Below, one piece after another: positions 34,462 through 44,028 of a stretch of 64,000 bases of DNA. A model generated the notes under the pieces. It was given only the letters and a program-made list of their open reading frames with translations, did not search any database and had not been told where the DNA came from. A program made the position numbers and the translations under genes. The stretch's first letter is position 1; each line of letters opens with the position of its first letter. The stretch spans positions 5,909 to 69,908 of the forward strand of contig NZ_CAMLJP010000015.1 in assembly GCF_946480385.1 (NCBI RefSeq). The letters are read 5' to 3'. This stretch comes from an uncultured Azospirillum sp. Lineage in GTDB: Bacteria > Pseudomonadota > Alphaproteobacteria > Azospirillales > Azospirillaceae.

Positions 34462-36180
34462 TCACTGCTTCGCTGCGGCCTTCTGCTCCGGCAGGCCCTT
34501 GTCCAGCTTGGTCTGGATGGCGGCCTTGTCGGTGTCGTCGTCGGCACTGCGCAGCGCGCGCATCCACTGGAAACGGGCCTCGTTGCGTCGGCCGGCGCGC
34601 CAATAGGCGTCGCCGAGATGGTCGTTGATGGTCGGATCGACCGGCTTCAACTCCACCGCGCGCTCCAGCTTGGCGACGGCCGCCTCATAGTCGCCCAGCC
34701 GGTAGAGCGCCCAGCCCAGGCTGTCGACGATGTAGCCGTCACGCGGGCGCAGTTCCACCGCCCGCTCCACCATCGCCCTGGCCTTGCCCAGATGCTCGCC
34801 GCGGTCGATCCAGCTGTAGCCGAGGAAGTTGAGCAGCGACGGCTCGTCCGGCCGCAGCTTCAGCGCCGCCTGCAGGTCGGCCTCCGCCTGCGGCCACTGC
34901 TTGGTCTTCTCGTAGCACATGGCGCGGGCGTACAGCAGCGGCCAATGCCGTTCCTGCGGCGTGCCGATCCGCTCCAGCGCGGTGGTGTAGGCGGGGATCG
35001 CTTCGGCATAGCGCTTGGCGTAGCGATAGATGTCGCCCAGTCGGGTGATCGCATCGGTGCGTTCCGGACGTTCGGCGGCAAGGTCCTTGAGGATCGCGAT
35101 GGCCTCGTCGTTGCGATCCATGCGGGCGAGGCTGTCGGCCTCGCGCATGCGGGCGGTCCAGCCCAGCAGCGGATCCTTCTCCAGCCTCTTGTAGGCAGCC
35201 AGCGCCTCCTCGTGATGGTCGCGCGACGCGGTGATGTCGCCGATCAGCAGATGCGCCAGCCCCAGATCGTCGCGCAGGTGCAGCGCGATGCGGCCGAACA
35301 GCAGCGCCGGCTCGTCGGCATTCTCATGATGCAGCGCACTGCCCAGGTCGAACAGCGCCTCGGCAAGGCCGGAACGGGCATCGGGGACCGGGCGGGTGTC
35401 GGACGGCGCGTTCGCCATGGCGGCCAGCGCCGGCTCCACCAGCAGCCCGTCGGGGTTGCTGCCCTGGAAGGCCTCGTAGAGCTTGCGCGCCTCGTCCTTG
35501 CGGCCGGTGCGGTTCATGAAGCTGCCGACGATCTGCACCACGCGCAGCGGCGCGTCGGTCTCCGTCACCTTGGCGTAGCGGGCCGCCGCCTCGTCGTTGC
35601 GGCCGGCGAGGTCGAGGATCAGCCCGGCATGCAGGTTGTAGAGCGCCTCGAAGCCCTGGACGCCGGACAGCGGTTGCAACGCCGTCAGCGCCTCGTCCGT
35701 CTTGCCGCGGGCCGTGGCCAGCCAGGCGCGGGTCAGCGGTGTCAGGAAACGGCCGAGTCCGTCCGTCGGCAGGCGGGCGGCATAGCCATCGGCCTCGTCC
35801 AGCTTGCCCTTGGCCAGCGCGTCGGCGGCCAGCAGGGTCAGCGCCATTTGCGGCTCGCCCTTTTCGTCGAGCAGACGGCCGGCGTAGCCGACTGCCGTAT
35901 CGATCCGCCCCTCGCCCAGCCGCAGCAGGAAGGTGCGGCGCAGCAGGGCGGGATCGTCGGGATCGGCGGCCAGAGCATGCGCGGTGAAGCGCGCCGCCGC
36001 AGTCCAATCATCCTGGTGCTGGGCGTAGCGGCCGGCCAGATAGCTGCCGGTGGCGGAACCATTGGCATCATCCGCGGCGGGACCCGCCGCCGGCCCGGCG
36101 GCAAGGGCGGGCGCCAAGGCGGTCCCGGCCATCAGGACGGCCAGGGAGATCGGCAGCAACCGGCGTCGGAAACTCGTCAT
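34462..36180 (-). CDS. Exported tetratricopeptide-repeat protein
   Basis: The 572-residue protein begins with a signal peptide (MTSFRRRLLP, then a hydrophobic run ending ALAAG) and consists of TPR-like helix pairs from about residue 40 to the end. The clearest TPRs are in the C-terminal third (LNFLGYSWIDRGEHLGKARAMVERAVELRPRDGYIVDSLGWALYRLGDYEAAVAKLERAVELKP and beyond, given here only as a region near 430-530). TPR proteins are scaffolds for protein complexes; a periplasmic location suggests envelope assembly. The start follows GAGGTGACGAGAGC. It is the last gene of a minus-strand series headed by udg. Confidence 0.88.
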   Translation of the reverse strand: MTSFRRRLLPISLAVLMAGTALAPALAAGPAAGPAADDANGSATGSYLAGRYAQHQDDWTAAARFTAHALAADPDDPALLRRTFLLRLGEGRIDTAVGYAGRLLDEKGEPQMALTLLAADALAKGKLDEADGYAARLPTDGLGRFLTPLTRAWLATARGKTDEALTALQPLSGVQGFEALYNLHAGLILDLAGRNDEAAARYAKVTETDAPLRVVQIVGSFMNRTGRKDEARKLYEAFQGSNPDGLLVEPALAAMANAPSDTRPVPDARSGLAEALFDLGSALHHENADEPALLFGRIALHLRDDLGLAHLLIGDITASRDHHEEALAAYKRLEKDPLLGWTARMREADSLARMDRNDEAIAILKDLAAERPERTDAITRLGDIYRYAKRYAEAIPAYTTALERIGTPQERHWPLLYARAMCYEKTKQWPQAEADLQAALKLRPDEPSLLNFLGYSWIDRGEHLGKARAMVERAVELRPRDGYIVDSLGWALYRLGDYEAAVAKLERAVELKPVDPTINDHLGDAYWRAGRRNEARFQWMRALRSADDDTDKAAIQTKLDKGLPEQKAAAKQ

Positions 36181-36272
36181 GCTCTCGTCACCTCGTTTTC
36201 CGAGTCGGTATCCCATCATTTTCGGCAGGGCGCGGGCAAGAGACTTTCGCGTGCGCCCCGTTTTCACACCCG

Positions 36273-37304
36273 CTAACGCCACTCCCGCCGCACCTGTTCG
36301 ATCCGCTCCGGGCGCAGGATGTCGGTGGCGTGCGCGTCCATATGGGTGCGCAACGCCTCCGGCATCCCGGGTGAGAGGGTGGCGCCCTCCACCGACCAGC
36401 GGGCCATCCAGGACAGGGTGCGCAGCCATGTCAGCCGGCGCAGCTGCTTCAGCCAGGGCCGCACCTCGTCAGCGAGGTCGCCCGGAACCGCGATGGCCCA
36501 GGCTTCGATGAAGGCATCGACGTCGGCCGGATTCAATTCCGCATTCACCTCCGGATCCCATTTGGTCGAGGTGTAGAGGCTGGCATGGGCGAGATCGCTG
36601 GCCGGGTGGCCGTATTGCAGCTTTTCCAAATCGGTGAACCACGCCTTCCCGTGAGCGTCGATCAGAAAATTGCCGGGATGCACGTCCACCCCCACCGCGG
36701 TCAGCGGCATCGGGGTCTCTTGGGGCGGGGCGAGGTCGTCGGCTCGGGCGGCGGCAAGTTCCTCCGCGATCAGCGCGCGCGCCTCGGTCGACAGGTCGGC
36801 GCGGTCGAACCAGTCCGCCTGCCGTTCGACCTGGGCCAGCAATGCGGCGACCGGGTCCGGTGGTGCGGGAAGCGGCTCGTAGAAATCCGGTGGCGCCATG
36901 CGGTGCAGGGCGGCGAGTGCGCGGGCGATGGCCGGCATGTCGCCGGGTAGGGTGGGGGTGCGCCCCTCCACCTCGCCCACCACCAGGGCGCCGAGCGGCA
37001 ACCCGTCTCCCGGCGGGAGCAGGCCGGCGAAGCGCGGGGTGTGGCCCGACATTTCCGCCCGCTGAAAGGCGGCGGCCTGCCGCTCCAGCGCCGTCCAGGC
37101 GTCGAGGCCAAGCTGGCTCCAGCGCGGGATGCGGGCGACCAGCCGCCAGCCGCGCAGCCGCACATGGTCGTGGGCGACGCCCTTCAGCGGCATCGGCTCC
37201 AGCGCGTCGGCGGGTAGGTCGGCAAGGCGCGGAAGCCGGGTCAGCGCGACGTGCAGGGCCGCGATCGAGAATCCAGCCGGCCCGCTCACTCCAACTCCGC
37301 TCAC
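36273..37304 (-). CDS. Aminoglycoside-phosphotransferase/choline-kinase-fold protein
   Basis: The 343-residue protein matches the APH-type kinase superfamily. It has a catalytic-loop block [13 protein letters not shown], in which Asp and Asn of the HxDxxxxN motif are kept but the first His is Val. The metal-binding [18 protein letters not shown] follows, and the N-terminal half has a partial ATP lobe. The substrate may be a small alcohol or sugar, or the protein may be a kinase-fold regulator. Antibiotic resistance is not implied. It overlaps the moaB stop by four bases (ATGA), so the two are coupled. Confidence 0.83.
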   Translation of the reverse strand: MSGVGVSGPAGFSIAALHVALTRLPRLADLPADALEPMPLKGVAHDHVRLRGWRLVARIPRWSQLGLDAWTALERQAAAFQRAEMSGHTPRFAGLLPPGDGLPLGALVVGEVEGRTPTLPGDMPAIARALAALHRMAPPDFYEPLPAPPDPVAALLAQVERQADWFDRADLSTEARALIAEELAAARADDLAPPQETPMPLTAVGVDVHPGNFLIDAHGKAWFTDLEKLQYGHPASDLAHASLYTSTKWDPEVNAELNPADVDAFIEAWAIAVPGDLADEVRPWLKQLRRLTWLRTLSWMARWSVEGATLSPGMPEALRTHMDAHATDILRPERIEQVRREWR

Positions 37305-37837
37305 GCCATATGCTCGCGCAGGCGGGGCATCAGTTCCACCAGGTTGCAGGGGCGGTGGCGGTTGTCGAGCTGCCAGACCAGGATGTCGTCCCAGGCATCG
37401 CGGCAGGCGCTGGGCGAGCCGGGCAGGGCGAAGATGTAGGTGCCGTTGGCGACGCCGCCGGTCGCCCGGCTCTGGATGGTGGAGGTTCCGACCTTGGCAT
37501 AGCTGAGATAGCGGAACAGCTCGCCGAAGCCGGGGATCGCCTTTTCATAGAGCGCCTCGACCGCTTCCGGCGTCACGTCGCGGCCGGTGACGCCGGTGCC
37601 GCCGGTGGTCAGCACCACATCGATCTGCGGATCGGCGATATAGGCCTGGACCTGGGCGCGGATCGCCGCGATGTCGTCTTTGACGATGGTCCGGGCGGCC
37701 ACCTTGTGGCCGGCTCCGGCGATCCGCTCCGCCAGCGCGTCGCCGGAGCGGTCGTCGGCGGCGGTACGGGTGTCGGACACCGTCACCACGGCGATGTTCA
37801 CGGGAAGGAAGGGGCGGCTCTCGTCGATCTTCGGCAT
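37301..37837 (-). CDS. moaB: Molybdenum cofactor biosynthesis protein B
   Basis: The 178-residue protein aligns with E. coli MoaB along its length. It shares [11 protein letters not shown], the [17 protein letters not shown] helix, the molybdopterin-binding [11 protein letters not shown] loop, [43 protein letters not shown] and [12 protein letters not shown]. MoaB/MogA-fold proteins adenylylate or bind molybdopterin during cofactor synthesis. It overlaps the downstream kinase-like gene by ATGA. It follows the slt gene by 54 bp on the same strand. Confidence 0.93.
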   Translation of the reverse strand: MPKIDESRPFLPVNIAVVTVSDTRTAADDRSGDALAERIAGAGHKVAARTIVKDDIAAIRAQVQAYIADPQIDVVLTTGGTGVTGRDVTPEAVEALYEKAIPGFGELFRYLSYAKVGTSTIQSRATGGVANGTYIFALPGSPSACRDAWDDILVWQLDNRHRPCNLVELMPRLREHMA

Positions 37838-37891
37838 GGCGGCAGGCGTGTCCTCATGTCGGGCCGGAGCCCGACAAGGGGGCGCCGGCGG

Positions 37892-40072
37892 TCAGGGTGT
37901 CGGGCTGGCCTCTCCCCGCTCCGCCACCGTTTCCACCGCGACGGGGGGCGCCGACTTGACCGCGGGCAGCGGATCCGGACGGGTCGCGACCTCGGTCGGG
38001 CGGGCCTCCACCGCGGTGTAGGTCGGCCATTTCCCATCGGCGACGGCGGTGAGCGACGCGGTCTCCTGGCCCAGCCGCAGCCGGTAGATCCAGAAGTTCG
38101 CCATCACCTTCTCCACATAGTCGCGTGTCTCGCCGAAGGAAAGGCTTTCGATGAACAGCAGCGGGTCGGTGATGTCACTCAGGTCGCGCCGCCAGCGCGC
38201 CAGATTGCCCGGCCCGGCATTGTAGGCGGCGGCGGCCAGGAACAGGTTGCCGTCGATATCCGGCATGCCCAGCAGTTCCGACAGGTAGCGCTGACCCAGT
38301 TCCATGTTGCGGGACGGGTCGAACAGGGCGTCGCGGCTGGCGTCGTCGCTGCCGATGTCGGCATTGCGTTCGCGCACATGTTGGGCCGTGCTGGGCAGGA
38401 TCTGCATCAGCCCGGTCGCCCCGGCGGAACTGACCAGCCGCGGGTCGAAGCGCGATTCCTGGCGCATCACCGCGAAGACCAGCGCGCGGTCCAGCGCGAA
38501 GCCATCGCGCGGCTTCCAGTGCGGCAGCGGGTAGAGCGCCGCGGCATAGGGTGCGCCGTCCGGCCCCGCCACCGCATTGCCCAGCCGCAGCGACAGCGAG
38601 GCGACGCCGGCGCGGTCGGTCAGCGCCACCATCGCCTGTTCGACCAGCTGGTCGCCCTGCGGATCGATGCGTTGCAGCTCCATTCCCGCCAGTTCGCGCT
38701 GACCGGCCTGGAGCAGGGCGATGGCACGGGCACCGGCCGGCTTGGCCGCCATCGCCGCCAGCTGGCGTCCGGTCAGTTCCGGCGCCTGCCAGTGCACCTT
38801 TTCCAGCCCGTCCAGGGTGCGCAACGCGATCAGGCCATAGAAGGTGTGCGGATAGCGGGCGGCTGCGGCCAGATGCTCCGCCGCCTCCTTCTCCTTGCCG
38901 GGCTTGCGGGCCAGCGCCCGGGCCGCCCAATAGTCGGCAGCCGCCGCCTTCCAGGGGGAGCGCGGGCCGGCCGCCGCCATGCCTTCGAAATGGCGGGCGG
39001 CCCGGTCGGTCTGCTTCAGCCGCCAGGCGGCGAGCCCGGCGATCCAATGCGCTTCCGGCAGCATGTCGCCGGACCGCGCGGCGCTGGCCGAGGCGAGAGT
39101 CAGCGCCTGCGCCGTCTCGCCGGAATAGAAGAGGGATGCGGCGATGCGGGCGCGGGCGGCGTCATACTGCACGGTGTCGAGCTTGCCGCCGAAATCATCC
39201 TGGCCCAGCAGGCTGAGGGCGGTGGCGGTGCGGCCGGAGCGCAGCAGTTCCTCCACCCGGGCCACCGCCGCGCGGTCGCTGCGGGCACGGGACACGGTGC
39301 GGCTGCGCGGCGCGACGGTGACGCTGTCATCATCATCGTCCTCGTTGCTGGCGACGGTGCGCAGACCGCCCAGCCGCTCCAGCGATCCGACGAGGCGCAC
39401 GCGCTCCTCGCCCCGCGGCGGCTTCGGCGCCCGCTGGCCGGCGGGCTGGCGCTTCTGGGCCAGGCTGTGGATCCGCTCCGCTCCGGCGAGATCGCCGTAA
39501 TCCTGCATCCAGCGGGCGAGTTCCTCGTAGCTGGCCTTGCGGTCGGGATGGAGATAGCGCTGGCGCAGGACGTAGCCGACCAGACGGCGGTCCTTCAGCT
39601 TCGCCATCTCGGCATCGGCGGCGTCCCAGTCCGCCCGCTCCTGCGCCGCAAAGATGCGGCGGTAACGGGCGGCATCTTCCTCGTCCAGCTGGACGGCACG
39701 GGCATCGTCGTCGGTCGCGAGCAGAAGCGGGACGCCGACAGGGCCGGGCGCCTCGTCCACCGCAGGGACTGCCGGGGGGCCACCATCGGCGGACTCGGGG
39801 GCTGCGATTTCAGGGAGCCCCGCGGACGGATCGCCAAGCGATTCGCCGAAAACGGGGCTGTCGGGGTCAGGCACGGAATCCCCGCCGGGCGGGACGACGG
39901 CGTGACCGTCCGGCGCGTGGATGATGAGGGCGGCGCAAGCGGGCCGGAACCCGACCGCACCGTCGGGTCCCAGGGTGTAAGCCACCGTGAGACCCAGCAC
40001 CCCCAGAAGGTTCCGCCGCAGCGGGGCCGCGCTCGCGACCCGGTATGCTGCACTGCAAAATATCCGGAGCAT
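37892..40072 (-). CDS. slt: Soluble lytic murein transglycosylase (Slt family)
   Basis: The 726-residue protein has an N-terminal hydrophobic segment and a long helical, superhelix-type U domain (about residues 200-520). The C-terminal lytic transglycosylase domain has catalytic Glu in MRQESRFDPRLVSSAGATGL, then MQILPSTAQ and AAYNAGPGNL. The enzyme cuts peptidoglycan glycan strands to make 1,6-anhydro-muropeptides in the periplasm. An extra Pro/acidic stretch of about 100 residues near the N-terminus is not in E. coli Slt. CGGAGCC just before ATG 40072 supports the start. A gene for uracil-DNA glycosylase lies upstream on the same strand. Confidence 0.92.
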   Translation of the reverse strand: MLRIFCSAAYRVASAAPLRRNLLGVLGLTVAYTLGPDGAVGFRPACAALIIHAPDGHAVVPPGGDSVPDPDSPVFGESLGDPSAGLPEIAAPESADGGPPAVPAVDEAPGPVGVPLLLATDDDARAVQLDEEDAARYRRIFAAQERADWDAADAEMAKLKDRRLVGYVLRQRYLHPDRKASYEELARWMQDYGDLAGAERIHSLAQKRQPAGQRAPKPPRGEERVRLVGSLERLGGLRTVASNEDDDDDSVTVAPRSRTVSRARSDRAAVARVEELLRSGRTATALSLLGQDDFGGKLDTVQYDAARARIAASLFYSGETAQALTLASASAARSGDMLPEAHWIAGLAAWRLKQTDRAARHFEGMAAAGPRSPWKAAAADYWAARALARKPGKEKEAAEHLAAAARYPHTFYGLIALRTLDGLEKVHWQAPELTGRQLAAMAAKPAGARAIALLQAGQRELAGMELQRIDPQGDQLVEQAMVALTDRAGVASLSLRLGNAVAGPDGAPYAAALYPLPHWKPRDGFALDRALVFAVMRQESRFDPRLVSSAGATGLMQILPSTAQHVRERNADIGSDDASRDALFDPSRNMELGQRYLSELLGMPDIDGNLFLAAAAYNAGPGNLARWRRDLSDITDPLLFIESLSFGETRDYVEKVMANFWIYRLRLGQETASLTAVADGKWPTYTAVEARPTEVATRPDPLPAVKSAPPVAVETVAERGEASPTP

Positions 40073-40176
40073 GGCTCCGGGATACCCCACGACCGCGCGA
40101 ACCGCAAGCAACGGATTCGCACGGAATGTTTCATGGCTGGTATTCAGCAGATGTTACAACGGCTTAACAGGACTGG

Positions 40177-40211
40177 AAAAAAGGCTCTAGCCCATTGGGA
40201 AGGTGCCTTTC
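40177..40211 (-). terminator. Rho-independent terminator of the uracil-DNA glycosylase gene
   Basis: Read on the minus strand, AAAGGC pairs with GCCTTTTTT, closing an inner CCCA/TGGG stem, and the second arm runs into six T residues. It begins about 80 bases after the udg stop. This is the clearest T-tailed terminator in the window. Confidence 0.75.
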
Positions 40212-40288
40212 GGCATGGAGCGATGGCATTTGTGCTGTGCGCCGACCGCAGTCATACGAACGATTTAGGCGGTGCTGTGACATTGCTT

Positions 40289-41182
40289 TTAGTCTTGGGA
40301 ATACTTGATACCTTCTTCGCCGATCCTTTGCTGCAACGCAAGCATGTCCCGCCACGCTTCCCGCTTTGCGATAGGGTTGCGCAAGAGGTACGCCGGATGG
40401 AGCATCGGCATCAGTGGGACCGCTGTTCCCGCGACTTCATATGTCTTCCATTGCCCGCGCAGGCGGGTGATCCCCTCTGCCCGGTTCAGCAGGGTCTTGG
40501 TCGACACCCCGCCCAGCGCCACCAGCAGCTTCGGCCGCACCAGTTCGACATGCCGTTCCAGGAAGGGCAGGCAGGCGGCGATTTCCGCCTGGGTCGGGCT
40601 GCGGTTGCCGGGCGGGCGCCAGGGCAGGATGTTGGAGATATAGACCTTGCCGCGGTCCAGCCCGATCTGGGCCAGCATGCGGTCCAGCAGCTTGCCGCTG
40701 ACCCCGACGAAGGGCTTGCCCTGCCGGTCCTCATCCTCGCCCGGCGCCTCGCCGATCAGCATGACCGGTGCCTGCGGGTTGCCGTCGGCGAAGACGGTGT
40801 TCATCGCCGTGGCCTTGAGCGGACAGCCGTCGAAGCTGCGTAGCGCCGCCTCCAGCGCCTCCAGCGTCTGCGCCTCTCCGGCCCTGGCGCGGGCCTGGAT
40901 GCCGGCCTCGCTGGCGCCCAGCGGTTGATCGGGCGAGGCGAAAAGGGCGGCCGGACGTGCGGCGGCGGGGGCTGCTGGGGCAGGCGCCCGAGTCGGCGCC
41001 GGGCCGCGCGCCATGGCGGCACCGGGTGCCATACCGGCCGCGGGCGTGCCCGAAGACGGCGCCCGCGCCACCGGTCGGGCGGTGAAGGTGGCCCAGTCGG
41101 TCGGCTCGTCGCCGATGGCCTCGTCGCAGCCGATGTCGGCATGCCAGCGCAGCGCGTCGAGGATGTCGCATACGTCAATCAT
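40289..41182 (-). CDS. Family-4-like uracil-DNA glycosylase lacking a full Fe-S cysteine set
   Basis: The 297-residue protein has a Pro/Ala-rich N-terminal extension (about 40-100) and a C-terminal UDG domain. The domain has [13 protein letters not shown] (water-activating loop, 140-152), [33 protein letters not shown] and the LHPAYLLRN His motif (261-269). It removes uracil from DNA in base-excision repair. Family-4 enzymes hold a 4Fe-4S cluster with four Cys. Here C120 and C204 remain, while the other two positions appear to be F117 and W188. A cluster of the normal type is therefore unlikely; Fe-S-free relatives are known in other alphaproteobacteria. It diverges from ETF-QO. Confidence 0.88.
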   Translation of the reverse strand: MIDVCDILDALRWHADIGCDEAIGDEPTDWATFTARPVARAPSSGTPAAGMAPGAAMARGPAPTRAPAPAAPAAARPAALFASPDQPLGASEAGIQARARAGEAQTLEALEAALRSFDGCPLKATAMNTVFADGNPQAPVMLIGEAPGEDEDRQGKPFVGVSGKLLDRMLAQIGLDRGKVYISNILPWRPPGNRSPTQAEIAACLPFLERHVELVRPKLLVALGGVSTKTLLNRAEGITRLRGQWKTYEVAGTAVPLMPMLHPAYLLRNPIAKREAWRDMLALQQRIGEEGIKYSQD

Positions 41183-41193
41183 CGTTTGACCTT

Positions 41194-41238
41194 ACCACAG
41201 ATCGTGTGGTCTTACATGTCCAGATACCCAATTTGGGT
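41194..41238. promoter_or_regulatory. Two small inverted repeats in the udg/ETF-QO divergent region
   Basis: ACCACA/TGTGGT (41194-41199 and 41205-41210) and ACCCA/TGGGT (41226-41230 and 41234-41238) are exact inverted repeats in the 151-bp space between the two divergent starts. They are operator candidates; no named regulator fits. Confidence 0.35.
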
Positions 41239-41333
41239 GCGGCGCAAACCGTGCTACAAGCACGCGCCCGCAAAACACCATAGGGCGTCCCAAGGGAAAC
41301 AGTACCAAAACAAGACGGTGGGGGAGTGTGGTG

Positions 41334-42983
41334 ATGGAACGCGAACCGCGCGAGGTCATGGAATACGATGTTCTGATCGTCGGCGCCGGCCCGTCGGGCC
41401 TGAGCGCAGCGATCCGCCTGCGGCAGCGCGCGGTCGAAAGCGGCCAGGAGCTTAGCGTCTGCGTGATCGAAAAGGGGTCGGAGGTGGGCGCCCATCTGCT
41501 GTCCGGCGCCGTCTTCGAACCGCATGCGCTGGACGAGCTGATCCCGGACTGGAAGGAAAAGGGCGCTCCGCTCACCACAAAGGCTCGCGAGGATCATTTC
41601 CTCTTCCTGACGGAAACGAAGGCCTACAAGTCGCCCTTCGCCCCGCCGCAGATGAACAACCACGGCAACTACATCATCAGCCTGGGCAATCTGGCCCGCT
41701 GGATGGCGACCCAGGCCGAGGAGCTGGGGGTGGAGATCTACCCCGGCTTCGCCGCTGCCGAGGTGCTGTATGACGACAAGGGCGCGGTAAAGGGTGTCGC
41801 CACCGGCGACATGGGCATCGGCAAGGACGGCGAGAAGACCGGCAACTACACCCCCGGCATGGAGCTGCACGCCAAGCAGACCATCTTCGCCGAGGGCTGC
41901 CGCGGCTCGCTGACCAAGACCCTGTTTGAGACGTTCGACCTGCGCCGCGACTGCCAGCCGCAGACCTACGGCATCGGCATCAAGGAACTGTGGGAGGTCG
42001 ACCCGTCCCAGTCGAAGCCGGGCCTGATCGTCCACACCATCGGCTGGCCGATGGACCCCAAAACCTACGGCGGCAGCTGGCTCTATCATATGGAAGGGAA
42101 TCTGGTGTCGGTCGGCTTCGTCGTCGGCCTCGACTATTGGAACCCCCACATGAGCCCGTTCGAGGAGTTCCAGCGCTACAAGACCCACCCGGCGATCCGC
42201 CCGACCTTCGAAGGCGGCCGGCGTCTGGCCTATGGCGCCCGTGCCCTGTCGGAAGGCGGTTTCCAGTCGATCCCGAAGCTGACCTTCCCCGGCGGCCTCC
42301 TCATCGGCGACGGTGCCGGCTTCCTGAACGTGCCGAAGATCAAGGGCAACCATACCGCCATGAAGTCGGGCATGGTCGCGGCCGAGGCCGTCTTCGACCA
42401 CCTCACCGGCGGCAGCGACAACGGTCCGGAGGTCATCGCCTATCCGGAGCGGCTGAAGCAGTCCTGGGTCTGGCCGGAACTGTACGCGGTGCGCAACATC
42501 CGTCCGGGCTTCCAGAAGGGCCTGTGGGCCGGTCTGGCCAATGCCGCCTACGAGACGGCGCTGAAGGGCAAGTCGCCCTGGACGTTGAAGCACCACGCCG
42601 ACCACACCACCCTGGTGAAGGCCAGCGAGGCGCCGAAGATCGCCTACCCCAAGCCGGACGGCAAGGTCAGCTTCGACCGCCTGTCCTCGGTCTACCTCTC
42701 CAACACCAACCATGAGGAAGACCAGCCGCCGCACCTGACGCTGAAGGACAAGTCGGTCCCGATCAGCGTCAATCTGGCGCTCTACGACGCGCCGGAGCAG
42801 CGCTATTGCCCGGCCGGCGTGTACGAGATCGTCCGCAACGACGACGGCAGCGACCCGCGCCTGCAGATCAACGCGCAGAACTGCGTCCACTGCAAGACCT
42901 GCGACATCAAGGACCCCACCCAGAACATCAACTGGGTCGTGCCGGAAGGCGGCGGGGGCCCAAACTATCCGGGCGGCATGTAA
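41334..42983 (+). CDS. Electron-transfer flavoprotein-ubiquinone oxidoreductase (ETF-QO)
   Basis: The 549-residue enzyme has the FAD dinucleotide fold at the start ([19 protein letters not shown]), the long membrane-associating quinone domain, [18 protein letters not shown], and a C-terminal 4Fe-4S site with [18 protein letters not shown]. It passes electrons from electron-transfer flavoprotein, fed by acyl-CoA and amino acid dehydrogenases, to ubiquinone. Three start codons in a row (GTG, GTG, ATG) lie at 41328-41336; ATG 41334 has GGGGGAG at the best spacing. ETF subunit genes are not in the window. Confidence 0.95.
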   Translation: MEREPREVMEYDVLIVGAGPSGLSAAIRLRQRAVESGQELSVCVIEKGSEVGAHLLSGAVFEPHALDELIPDWKEKGAPLTTKAREDHFLFLTETKAYKSPFAPPQMNNHGNYIISLGNLARWMATQAEELGVEIYPGFAAAEVLYDDKGAVKGVATGDMGIGKDGEKTGNYTPGMELHAKQTIFAEGCRGSLTKTLFETFDLRRDCQPQTYGIGIKELWEVDPSQSKPGLIVHTIGWPMDPKTYGGSWLYHMEGNLVSVGFVVGLDYWNPHMSPFEEFQRYKTHPAIRPTFEGGRRLAYGARALSEGGFQSIPKLTFPGGLLIGDGAGFLNVPKIKGNHTAMKSGMVAAEAVFDHLTGGSDNGPEVIAYPERLKQSWVWPELYAVRNIRPGFQKGLWAGLANAAYETALKGKSPWTLKHHADHTTLVKASEAPKIAYPKPDGKVSFDRLSSVYLSNTNHEEDQPPHLTLKDKSVPISVNLALYDAPEQRYCPAGVYEIVRNDDGSDPRLQINAQNCVHCKTCDIKDPTQNINWVVPEGGGGPNYPGGM

Positions 42984-43011
42984 GAGTCGGAGCATTTGCC
43001 CCCTCCCTAAC

Positions 43012-43101
43012 CCTCCCCCTCTTCGAGGGAGAGGGAACTGCCGCTTTCTTCCCCTCCACCGCCGTAGGTGGGGGAGGGAGGGACCCACGCGCCAGCGTGG
43101 G
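43012..43101 (+). terminator. Hairpin-rich intergenic region after ETF-QO
   Basis: CCTCCCCCTC (43012-43021) pairs with GAGGGAGAGG (43025-43034) with one mismatch around TTC. A second hairpin, CCCACGC/GCGTGGG (43084-43090, 43095-43101), follows. Purine/pyrimidine-rich runs of CCCTCCC and GGGAGGG fill the space between them. Such C-rich repeats are common intergenic elements in this kind of genome and may end transcription. Confidence 0.55.
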
Positions 43102-43194
43102 AGGGAGGGGGCAGGCGGCAGTCAGTCGGGTGTCGGTTGCGCCGGGGGCCACTCCTATCTATAAAGCAGGGGGTAACCTTTCTGCGACGGCGCG

Positions 43195-44007
43195 ATGATC
43201 GTTTCCTGCCCGACCTGCTCGACGCGCTACACCCTGTCCGACGAGTCGCTCGGCCAGGACGGCCGGAAGGTTCGCTGCGCCCGCTGCGGGCACACCTGGT
43301 GGCAGATGCCCGACCGGCCGGAACCCGATGAGGTGGTTCCGGACGCGCTGACGGAAATCCGGCCGGCCAGTCCCATCAAGTCCGCAGCGAAGACGGCCGC
43401 CAAGACCAAAGTCAAGATGGCCAAGGCCCCGCGCGCCAAGCCGGCGCGGAGCACGGTGATCGGATTCGCCGTGCTGGGACTGCTGGTCGCCGGCGCCGTT
43501 GCCGGCGCTTATTTCGGCCGCGACGCCATCGTCCGCAGTTGGCCGCCCGCAGCGTTGCTCTATGACACCCTCGGCATGCCGGCCGAGCCGCCGGGGTTCG
43601 GGCTCGAACTGCGCAACATCCGTTCCGAACAGAAGATCGAGGGCGGAACCACCGTCCTGTTGCTCGACGGCGAGGTCGCCAACGGCACCGAGGTCGAGCG
43701 CACCCTGCCGCCGCTGCGCGTCATCACCTTCGGTCCCGAGCACAAGCTGCTGCAGAGCTGGACCATCGAGCCGTCGGCCGAGACCCTGGGCCCCGGCGCA
43801 TCGGCGAACTTCCACCACAGCCAGCCCGATCCCGGTCCGGTGACCGAGGTGACCATCACCTTCGGCGGCCCGCCCCCCGGCCTGGAGCCCCCTGCCGCCG
43901 AGAAGCCGGCCGAGAAGGCCCCGGAGAAGGCAGCCGGCCACGCCAAGCCGGCGGCGGACAGCCATGCCGCCCCGGCCAAGGCATCCGGACATTCCAGCGG
44001 CCACTGA
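43195..44007 (+). CDS. Zinc-ribbon (MJ0042-type) membrane protein with DUF3426 domain
   Basis: The 270-residue protein starts with a zinc ribbon, C5-x2-C8 and C28-x2-C31 (CPTCSTRYTLSD, RCARCGHTW). A Lys/Ala-rich linker, one membrane helix (about 85-107, VIGFAVLGLLVAGAVAG) and a DUF3426 beta domain (about 125-225) follow. The tail is Ala/Pro/Lys/His-rich. The ribbon should be cytoplasmic and the DUF3426 domain periplasmic. Similar proteins are frequent in proteobacteria and have no agreed function. It has no close operon partner: ETF-QO ends 211 bp upstream and the next gene converges. Confidence 0.88.
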   Translation: MIVSCPTCSTRYTLSDESLGQDGRKVRCARCGHTWWQMPDRPEPDEVVPDALTEIRPASPIKSAAKTAAKTKVKMAKAPRAKPARSTVIGFAVLGLLVAGAVAGAYFGRDAIVRSWPPAALLYDTLGMPAEPPGFGLELRNIRSEQKIEGGTTVLLLDGEVANGTEVERTLPPLRVITFGPEHKLLQSWTIEPSAETLGPGASANFHHSQPDPGPVTEVTITFGGPPPGLEPPAAEKPAEKAPEKAAGHAKPAADSHAAPAKASGHSSGH

Positions 44008-44028
44008 CCCGTCCCGAAATCGGCGTCT

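Noticed and set aside
36273..37304. Aminoglycoside resistance gene
   Set aside because: The fold is that of the APH superfamily, but the catalytic His is replaced and it is coupled to moaB, so an antibiotic-resistance claim is not supported.
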